A stretch of DNA of 16,346 nt from the NCBI GenBank assembly GCA_001970855.1, contig LSSN01000723.1, forward strand, positions 1 through 16,346, read 5' to 3'. Within the stretch, counting starts at the first letter, position 1. Every line of letters begins with the position of its first letter. The position numbers and the translations under genes are program-made. Source of the DNA: Smittium culicis. Lineage: Eukaryota; Kickxellomycota; Harpellomycetes; Harpellales; Legeriomycetaceae. This document shows positions 8,941-16,346 of this stretch, piece after piece. Under the pieces are notes generated by a model that saw only the letters and a list, made by a program, of their open reading frames with translations, was not told the DNA's origin and ran no database searches.

Positions 8941-10646
8941 ATGTCTAACCTTCCAGAGATTAACACATATCCCTTTCCCATTACTAAACGCTCTTTGTTC
9001 GGGACTTCGATTGTAAATTCAATTCTTCCCTTTTCGAAGATTTCCATCCTCTTCAGAAGCATCAACGAAAACAATCGTTTTGGTTCTCAAAAAATAATAA
9101 AAAAGAGCAAAAAAAACCCAAACCGCGTAAAAAATGGAAATGCAAATTCAGGCAATTATATATCCAAAAATATAGAAACTGATGTTTCGCCAAACTTTGA
9201 TTCAAAAGAACTTAATTTCCTTATTATTTTTGGAAGTAAAGGGTTTATTGCTAAAATTATCGGCTTCATTTTATACTTTCCAATCAAAATATTCAATTCA
9301 AGACCGCTTAGCTATTTTTTTGGACATGAGTATAAACCCGCAAAGAATTTGAATGTAACGCTTGTCCAGGCGCAAAAAAATAGCGCTAATTCGCAAGTTG
9401 CAATCTGGTGCTTTGATAAAAATACCATTAACTGTTTATGGGCCAATGGAAAATATGGAAAAGGAATTTTATCAAGATCTGAACCTACTTGGTCAAACCG
9501 CTTTGAAAAGTATCTTTTGAAAATCGAAAATAAAGTTTATGTCGAAGAACTGACATGGAAACGAAGAGCTGAACGCTTAAATATTCCTAGAGGTTCGATC
9601 AATTTTACTGATAGTATTATTATTTCAATATTTATACTTTAAATCTATAATACTCTTCATAGAACTCGATAGCTGCTACAATAGTGTAACACTAGAAGAG
9701 GCTGAATCTATGGAGCCATTACAACTATCTAAAGTAGAAACGTTGTTTTTGTCAACTGCAATAGGGTGCTTAAATGTTCTTGACGAAAAAAATGTAATTT
9801 TTGTTAATATATTAATCTTAGACCTGACTTTTTTAAGAATTTGTTAAATTGAATTAGAATATAATAAAAATAAATGATCTTTGGAACATCATTTTAAGCT
9901 CTGTCGATCCTAATATAACTTGGGAACATCCGCTACTGATTGAATACGTCGCATACTATTACTTTAGAAGTCAAGGATGGACTGTTAGGTCTGGATTAAA
10001 ATTTGCCACTGATTTCGGTATATTTCATTATTATTAAAATGTTTACGCTTTAGTTTATTAGCTCTTGTATTACTTTAACTCTAGTTTTTTTTCTTTTCAT
10101 ATACTTATTACATTTTAAAAAAATCATAGTCTTATACAAAGACGGACCTCAATCCTCTCACTCAATGTAATCAAATGACGCCTTTTTTATTGACTTTGAT
10201 AATTATTATAAGAATAAATAGATTTAGCTTTAGCTTTTGCCTTATTTAAATTTATCAATCTAATTAATGTTATCGTATAGGTTTGCCGTAAAAATCATAC
10301 CCGTTTATCCAGAAAATAGTATCAAGCTCAAATCGAGCCAAAAAAAAGGAAACTCGGATCTTAGACTACTTCATACATACAATAGAATTTGCTCTCAAGT
10401 CAAAAAGGTTCTCCCATTTAAATACTAAAATTAATTTCAATATTTTAATCCTCAGTATTTTTTGCTCAACTTTAAATTATAAAAAATTTACTTATCAAAT
10501 TGTTACACCTTTTTTAGACTCTCTTACTTTGTTATATTGATATTCCTGATGATCAAAAATTTCCAGATATACCACTATTAGACTTACGAGCATACAAATT
10601 GTCAAACATTAAAGTTTCTAGATTTAACGCTGAAGTAAACAGATAA
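8941..10646 (+). CDS. SEN2: tRNA-splicing endonuclease catalytic subunit Sen2
   Basis: Six exons (8941-9592, 9663-9793, 9858-10017, 10130-10166, 10281-10407, 10518-10646) join in frame to 411 residues, close to fission yeast Sen2. With Sen34, Sen15 and Sen54 it cuts the 5' splice site of intron-containing pre-tRNA. The N-terminal domain ends with the signature LWANGKYGKGILSRSEPTW (166-184). The nuclease domain includes RSGLKFATDF, then LYKDGP, and catalytic Tyr317 and His325, eight residues apart as in yeast (Tyr289, His297). The lysine is K368 or K369 in SQVKKTLLLCYIDIP. Residues 45-80 are a basic, low-complexity insert. Tyr and His sit on a 37-base exon and Lys on the next. Read without splicing, a stop follows directly after the catalytic histidine; the intron at 10167 removes it. 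Two donors are GTT. Its 3' end faces TAN1. Confidence 0.9.
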
Positions 10647-10909
10647 CTCCTATCCTATGAGATTAAGATTCGAATATGATTGTATATATATCAAATAAAA
10701 GGGTTATTCGTTTTTTGATTTTTTGCATAATAACAAGAAAGTTTTATTACTTTAAATAAATGTAACTATTTGTAAAAAAAATGGGTTCTTTCTATAGTAA
10801 ATAAGGTTTAATATTTATTAAAAAGCTGAAATTGAATCAAACTCAATGCAGGCTTAAGAAAATTAGATAAGATGGAAAAAATAAGGACTTATTGATCTTA
10901 TGAATGATT
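10647..10909. other. Convergent spacer between SEN2 and TAN1
   Basis: A short AT-rich spacer between the stop codons of two genes facing each other. It would contain the 3' ends and polyadenylation signals of both. AATAAA-like words are common here simply because of base composition, so no particular signal is assigned. Confidence 0.5.
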
Positions 10910-12167
10910 TTATTCTTTGGGTTCCGAAGAATGAATAGATTTTTTAGGCTCAGCAAACCCATCAGAGAATAATCCAAAAATGTTGAATTTTCTCAAAATA
11001 ACGTAATCGGTAAGAACTGAAACTATACAGATGTTCTATAGACAAATGAGAAATATTAAAGTAAAAAAAGTTAAAATACATTTTATATTATTAAATTAAG
11101 TCAAAACTTGATTGATTATGTATGTATAACGAAAATGAGTGAAATGGATACACAATTCCATAATGTAAAATAAAAAAAAAAAAACATTAATATTTGACTT
11201 AAAGTGATTTAAGCTTACTCTGAAAACTTCAACAATAACTGTGAAATCAGGATCGTTTAAATCGACAGAATGATTTTCAGCAAAAATAGATCCAATAGCT
11301 TTAATAATTTCTTCTTTGTTCACAGTATTGTTGTTTCTTATTTTAACTACGCCCATAAATCGCTTATTTGCAAGATCTTTGTTATCTAAATAATCTTTTC
11401 CAGCAGCCTTAATTGCCGCCTCTATATCGCTAAAATTTGCCGTGCAGACGTTTGAAAACGGAATCAGTCTATTTGTAAATCTGGTATCTTTCTTTTTGTT
11501 TTTTGCGATGTCTTGCATGATTTCTTTAACGAGAAAATTTATATCGATAGTATCTGGACAAGTTACGAAGCTAATGCACGTAATCTTGGTATCAATTTGC
11601 TTAAAAATCGAATCTTTTGGTTTTCCTTTCTCTGAATTAATAGTTGCTAATTCATTTTTAACCATCTCCTCGATGGTCAGTTCTTCCTGTTCTTTCTCGT
11701 CGGATTTTGGCTCTTCCTTGGCTAGCTCTGGGTAATGTAATGCTACATACTACATCAATTTAAAAAATAAAGGTTAGAATTTTAGAGTTGTAGCAATATC
11801 GGATTATAGTATTATTCGTAGTATAAAGGTTTCCCTGTTGTATTTTTTTAGGAAATAAGATTTGATTATTTAAAGTGCGTACTCTTTCCAGCAACTTGAC
11901 TACTTCGCGACAGCTACTCTTCTCTTTTCCCTTTTCAGAAGTTATATATACGCCTCTATCTCCTACGCTCAATCCTAAATTTGCTGTTGTTTGTTCTGTC
12001 TAAAATTTTGAAAATGGTATGCATATTTGTTTATTCATCTAGTTTTCGCAAGTAAAATGGAAAAGTATATGAGTATCAAAAGAAGAAATTACCTTTCTGG
12101 CGTGGTAAGACTTATTTCGCTTTCCATTGTTTGCTGATTCGCCTGCAGATCTTTTATTAGCTCCCAT
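10910..12167 (-). CDS. TAN1: tRNA acetyltransferase adaptor Tan1 (THUMPD1 family)
   Basis: Four exons (12167-12093, 11999-11883, 11749-11219, 11035-10910) join in frame to 282 residues; yeast Tan1 has 289. It binds tRNA through a THUMP domain and brings the acetyltransferase Kre33/NAT10 to make N4-acetylcytidine 12 in tRNA-Leu and tRNA-Ser. A lysine-rich start is followed by GDRGVYITSEKGKEKSSCRE (45-64 region), matching the family's first strand and helix. The THUMP domain runs from about residue 115 to 265 with FTNRLIPFSNVC (155-166), a KIRNNNTVNKEEIIKAI segment and DLNDPDFTVIVEVFR, ending in NICIVSVLTDYVILRKFN. Two acceptors are ambiguous on sequence alone: exon 3 has a second TAG 7 bases on, and exon 4 a second TAG 12 bases on. 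Only the chosen ones keep frame and match the family. It lies tail to tail with SEN2, another tRNA-maturation gene. Confidence 0.9.
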
Positions 12168-12715
12168 CTTTTACTTGTGTCAATCTAATTTATTGTAAAT
12201 TATATTACCAATAAGCTATAAAGAAACTGAAAGCTATTATTTCTTGCACTTTTGAAAAAAAAAAAATTAAAAAAAAATATAAAAGATCAATTTTTGATTT
12301 ATTAAACTTCATCCAATGAGATGTGTTTTTGGAAACATTTGAATTTACTATGAAAAAATTTCTCAAAAATTTATCCTTTTAGAAACTTTTTAATACATTT
12401 AAATGATATTTTATACTCTATAATTTATATTCAAATTAAATAAATATACACATTAGTATATGATTTAATGAAACAAAAACTGTGACCAGCTAATAGGTTA
12501 ACAAATTCAATGAAACCAATCTATAGCATACAAGTTAATAGTAATAATTATCCAGTTTAATTAAGATGAAAAAAAAGAATATTTAATTGCATAGCCACAA
12601 AAAAAGAATAAAAGAAAATTATTATTTTAATATAATCAAATTGGTTTGTACGACTGTAAAAAAATGTATAATAATGAAAAGCGCTTGAATTCAAGGTATA
12701 CGAAATTGTGTTAAC
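12168..12715. other. Spacer between the M3 peptidase and TAN1
   Basis: This 548-base stretch holds the TAN1 promoter and the 3' region of the M3 peptidase gene. It is very AT-rich with A and T runs (for example near 12255-12285). CCAAT pentamers occur at 12208-12212, 12313-12317 and 12516-12520, all on the plus strand and upstream of TAN1; they are more spread out than in the other promoters. No coding frame or RNA gene is visible. Confidence 0.55.
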
Positions 12716-15390
12716 TTATTTCATTCCAATAGAGCGGAGGAATGGCTCCATCTCTGGTTCGCGACCGAGAAATGCAACTAAACTTTCCATTGCATCTCTA
12801 AAAAAAATAAATAATAAGAAATAATATTAAATAAAACTCCCTTTAAAAAATAAGAATTACTAAAAAAAAGTTACCTGCTGCCTCCAGGCAAAAGAATTTC
12901 ATTTCTATAGTCAATACCGGACTTCTCGTTGAAAAGACCTTGTTTATAAAATCTACTGTAGAACATATCAGCACTAAATACATCAGACCACATATAGCCA
13001 TAGTATCCTGAGTCATATCCTCCCATCATATGCCCAAATGTTGCTGCGGGCCATGTTTTTTCCTCGCCTACATCAATCTTGCAGATTTCCTTGCGAAGAG
13101 TAGAGTAAATTTCGTTAATATCAATGTCTTCAGATTCAGTGTTATGGATTGCCATATCAAACAATCCAAAAAATATTTGGCGAAGGTTAAATAAGCCTGC
13201 TCCCAAATTCTTAGTCTTGATTAGCTGATGAACAAGTTGCTCAGGAATAGGCTCTCCTGTTAAGTAGTGCTTTCCAAAGTTTTGCAAAACTTCGGGCTGC
13301 CAGCACCAATTTTCTAACATCTGAGATGGTGCCTCAACGAAGTCTGTTTCAACATTAGTTCCATGTAGTCTTGACCACTTGGTTTTAGAGCAAATATTGT
13401 GCATAACATGACCCTATCAAGATTTTTACAAGAAAATTTAATTAGGCTGTGAATATCAATACACAAAAATTTAGATTGGATAAATTGTGTTACAAATTCG
13501 TGGAAAAAGGTAACGACTTCATTGTGCTTCAAAAGAGAAGGCTTTTTTGCTGTTGGTTCGCTGAAGTTTGCAACTATTCCAGAAATTGGATACTCGCGAG
13601 TTCCATCAGCTCTTTCAAATCCAGGTCTAAGTGACCAGCATGCCGCATGATTGTATTTACCTTCACGGGGATGCAAATCCATCCAAAAGTGACCAACAAA
13701 GTCCTTGGTTTTAGTATCCACAACAGTATATAGAGTAGCATCTACAAATAGAAAAGTTAAAAAGATGCGGAACTTATAGTTAGTTTGGCGAGCTAATGTG
13801 CATTACGATCATTTTGGATAAATCGAATAAATGAAATTACAAATAAGCACACGAACGAATTACCTTTGTGCCATCCAGTGGAGTTATCAACTTGCGTGAA
13901 TGTTAGTCCAAGCATTTTTTGATAAGTTTCCAAAAGACCTGTAGTTACTTGGCTGATTGAAAAGTACTGTTTTACTTCTTCGTCATCAACGTTATAAAGC
14001 CTTTCTTTCAAAATTCTAAAGTAGTATTTGCTGTCCCAAGAGAATATATTTTCGCTTGAGCTTATCAAGAATTTATTTTCTTTTTTAACTTCAAGCAAAG
14101 ACTCAATTTCTTTTTCAGCAAGTGGTTCCAGCAAGCTTTGTAAATTTTTCTCAAACTAAAAAAAATAATAAGTGTAAACAGATTATGAATAGTTAATTTT
14201 TAAAAGTAAATTCTCAATTCTTACGTAGATGACTTTTCCAACTTCTTTAGCCATTTTTAATTCTAAAACGTATTCTGCATGAGTTTTATATGATAGAACC
14301 TATTGAAATAAAATCAAATAAGGCTACAGAGTATGTTTATATAAAATAATTATGAGATTCTTACTTTGGCAGATTGAAGTCGAAGCTTAACAGTCTACAT
14401 TGAGAATAAAAAAAGATTAAAATATCTAAATGATTGTTTATGAATAATTAATTATAACAAATAATAAAATAAAGTTAAAACCTCAGTAAGAATATCAATA
14501 TTTTCTTTGCATCTTCTTTCTTCAGCCATTAATAGAGTTTTTCTGGTGAGCTCTCTATTGGCCATTCCGAGAACTATTGCATAATGGATAGGAATTGGCT
14601 TAAAGAAGAACATATATTTTGGAAAAAGATAAACCTAAAATATAATAAATTACCGGCAAATAAATCAGGGTATTTTGTGGTAACAGTGTATTTTTCAACG
14701 CCATCTACGGTTACTTTCTTTTTGGAATTAATAAAATCTTCGGGCAAACCATCAAGTTCTTCAAGAGTAAACAAAACTTCGGCATCACCTTCGCTAATAT
14801 TTCTACCGAATTTAATTGTTAACTCGGACATCTTTTTTTTGATTTCCATAAGCTTTTTGAGGCCTTCATCAGGCAAATCTAAGCCATTCCTCCTGTATGA
14901 GCGCTCAGTTTTTTCCAAAAGTCTTTTGTCTTCGCTACAGCGATCTACCCATTTTTCTTTGGATTGAAACAGGGCTTTTATGACTTTGTAAACATCTCTT
15001 CTCATTTGACTCTCGATATGGAATTCCTAAATAGAAATAAAATGAGAATATGATTAATTTATTGGGCACATGAACTCATTTTGACTGAATAAACCTTACC
15101 TCCAGTTTTTTTTCAGCTTCCATACTAGCATCTCTGATATTTTTATCGGTAGATACGTGTTGAAGGAAAGTTACAGTAGAATAGTCAACCATAGATTCAT
15201 TTTCGTATGTAGCCAAAGGAACGATGACTTTATCAAAAGAAATGTCGTCCAAAGAAACAGATGCTACTTGGTCATGAACAGCTTTACCTTTGGCAATAAG
15301 TTCATCAGCCTTGGTATTAATATCTTCAATACTGATATTGAAGTTAGGAAGGTTGGATGCAGGATCTGGATGCGTGCTTCTAGATGTCAT
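12716..15390 (-). CDS. M3 family metallopeptidase, thimet oligopeptidase/saccharolysin type
   Basis: Nine exons (15390-15100, 15026-14654, 14573-14482, 14394-14365, 14299-14225, 14155-13864, 13741-13494, 13413-12875, 12797-12716) join in frame to 673 residues; yeast Prd1 has 712 and human THOP1 689. The enzyme is a zinc peptidase that degrades short peptides, including protein breakdown products, in the cytosol. The active site is H465-E466-F-G-H469, with third zinc ligand E494 in FVEAPSQ, exactly the H/H/E spacing of THOP1. Other signatures: KYPDLFAV, KMAKEVGK, EAPSQMLENWCW, MMGGYDSGYYGYMWSDVFSAD and the C-terminal DAMESLVAFLGREPEMEPFL. No signal peptide is seen. The intron at 13493-13414 cuts the zinc motif between HEF and GHVMH. 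Exon 4 is only 30 bases. The exon 3 acceptor was chosen because only it keeps frame and matches the family length. Confidence 0.95.
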
Positions 15391-16346
15391 TTTGTTTAAT
15401 AGATTTTCTTGTGGGATTTATTTGATAATTATCTCAAGTTTGGTCAAGCGTGTATTGGAGTTAATACTTTATAAATAAAGTTATTTTAGCTTTACGTTCT
15501 TTGTGCTTTTTTGCTCAGCTCCACATTGTATGAACCCTGTATATGCTATTGGGTAATTAGAATTGGAGATTAACTCTACTTGTCAGCTTTAAACGTTGCC
15601 CCCATTGTATTAAAACAATTGTGCTTTTCATTTGCTAAAACTATTGACCATATCCATTTAAAAAGTGTTGCTCTTTTTCGATAAAACTATTTTTTCAATA
15701 AATTTGTCGATAGTAGCTAAAGACTCTTATATCAGCTATATCTTTAAAAAGTTGGCTTAATGAAGTAAGTGAGATTAATATATCTTTTAAAAATGGCACT
15801 GATATCAAATACAATCGATTATGTAGGCTGATTTTCTTACCCATTATTCAATTTAGTAGTAAATCTAAAGCAAAAAATGTACAAATATTCTTTTAAAATT
15901 GTATCTTATTCCTTTACAATAAAAACACAGTCCCAGTTTGGTAACACATTTTTGTCGCAGCAAATTCCACTCATTATTTATTAGATGCTTTAATTTAAAT
16001 TTCAGGATTTTCCTGGTTTTAATTGTACACGCCGCTTATCAATCGAGTATTTCCACATATATTATAGTTTACAAAACAGGAACATTTCCCGAATTAAAAA
16101 TAAAAACTGAGCTTAATCATAAAAACCCACAAATATTACACACACAAATTTACTCTACAACACTTTTCCATTTATTAATTAATGTTGATTATGATTAAGA
16201 TCGCAAGAAATATATTTGAGAATATTTCTCTAATAACACCCTTTGTAAGGTACTTGCAATAGATCTATTCCGAACCCATATTTGTTGAATAATTTACGCT
16301 ATTTTATTTATTCGTTTTTACTTGCGTATAATATATTATTATTAAA
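15391..16346. other. Upstream region of the M3 peptidase; no gene seen
   Basis: The last 950 bases contain the M3 peptidase promoter and further AT-rich sequence. Three CCAAT boxes in the sense direction of that gene lie at 15454-15566. An 86-codon plus-strand frame at 15938-16198 has no recognisable motif and is judged a chance frame. No tRNA, repeat or mobile-element feature was found, and the next gene must lie beyond the window. Confidence 0.55.
15454..15566 (-). promoter_or_regulatory. CCAAT-box cluster upstream of the M3 peptidase
   Basis: ATTGG on the plus strand (CCAAT on the coding strand) occurs at 15454-15458, 15548-15552 and 15562-15566, 64-176 bases before the start codon and all in the same orientation. 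This is the position and orientation typical of NF-Y/Hap sites. Binding is inferred only. Confidence 0.4.

Noticed and set aside
9592..9602. B-box-like word GGTTCGATCAA suggesting a tRNA gene
   Set aside because: It is the first intron boundary of SEN2; no A box or acceptor stem can be placed around it.
10161..10170. Apparent nonsense mutation in SEN2 after the catalytic histidine
   Set aside because: A GT at 10167 and TATAG at 10276-10280 define an intron that removes the stop and restores the conserved strand after the histidine.
14574..14653. Early TAG near 14635 as the 3' splice site of M3 intron 2
   Set aside because: It would leave a 19-base intron and a frame with a stop; the TAG at 14574-14576 keeps frame and matches the family length exactly.
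15938..16198. Plus-strand open frame of 86 codons
   Set aside because: No motif or domain and ordinary AT-rich composition; one such frame is expected by chance in a 950-base spacer.

Overview
This is a piece of AT-rich nuclear DNA from a eukaryote, most likely a fungus. Seven protein genes are dense but separated by 0.26-1 kb spacers. Six of the seven are broken up by 30 short GT-AG introns (64-218 bases), and 27 of the 30 end in TAG. The gene set is housekeeping: mitoribosomal mL40 in its short fungal form, ZNHIT2, PRPP synthase, GET4, SEN2, TAN1 and a thimet-type M3 peptidase. The intron style and base composition would suit an AT-rich early-diverging (zygosporic) fungus. I cannot fix the lineage, and that guess rests on impression, not on a search.

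Layout, left to right. Bases 1-153 are a perfect TAA trinucleotide run that may mark a contig edge. Next comes a gene-free kilobase holding one GC-rich, hairpin-forming island (about 322-394) and a cluster of CCAAT boxes. mL40 (1145-1591, +) has no intron. ZNHIT2 (2014-4029, -), PRPP synthase (4707-5965, -) and GET4 (6752-8386, -) follow in the same orientation. SEN2 (8941-10646, +) diverges from GET4 across a 554-base shared promoter region. SEN2 then meets TAN1 (10910-12167, -) tail to tail, 263 bases apart. The M3 oligopeptidase (12716-15390, -) closes the set. The last 950 bases show only its upstream region.

I rebuilt the six spliced genes exon by exon. In each one the frame stays open, all junction phases agree, and the final length fits the family: 447, 319, 323, 411, 282 and 673 residues. 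None looks broken. The catalytic residues expected for the PRPP synthase, SEN2 and the peptidase are present, but several lie next to or across splice junctions, including the HExxH motif of the peptidase and the zinc finger of ZNHIT2.

The genes do not form one pathway. Two neighbours, SEN2 (tRNA intron removal) and TAN1 (tRNA acetylation), both act on tRNA. GET4 inserts tail-anchored proteins, PRPP synthase feeds nucleotide synthesis, and ZNHIT2 helps assemble complexes. I found no mobile-element gene, CRISPR array, tRNA, rRNA or novel multi-gene system. The most unusual signals are the split in 5' splice sites (every GTT donor is preceded by G), the CCAAT clusters upstream of most genes, the structured GC island at 322-394, and an unresolved coding-like stretch at 6380-6561.
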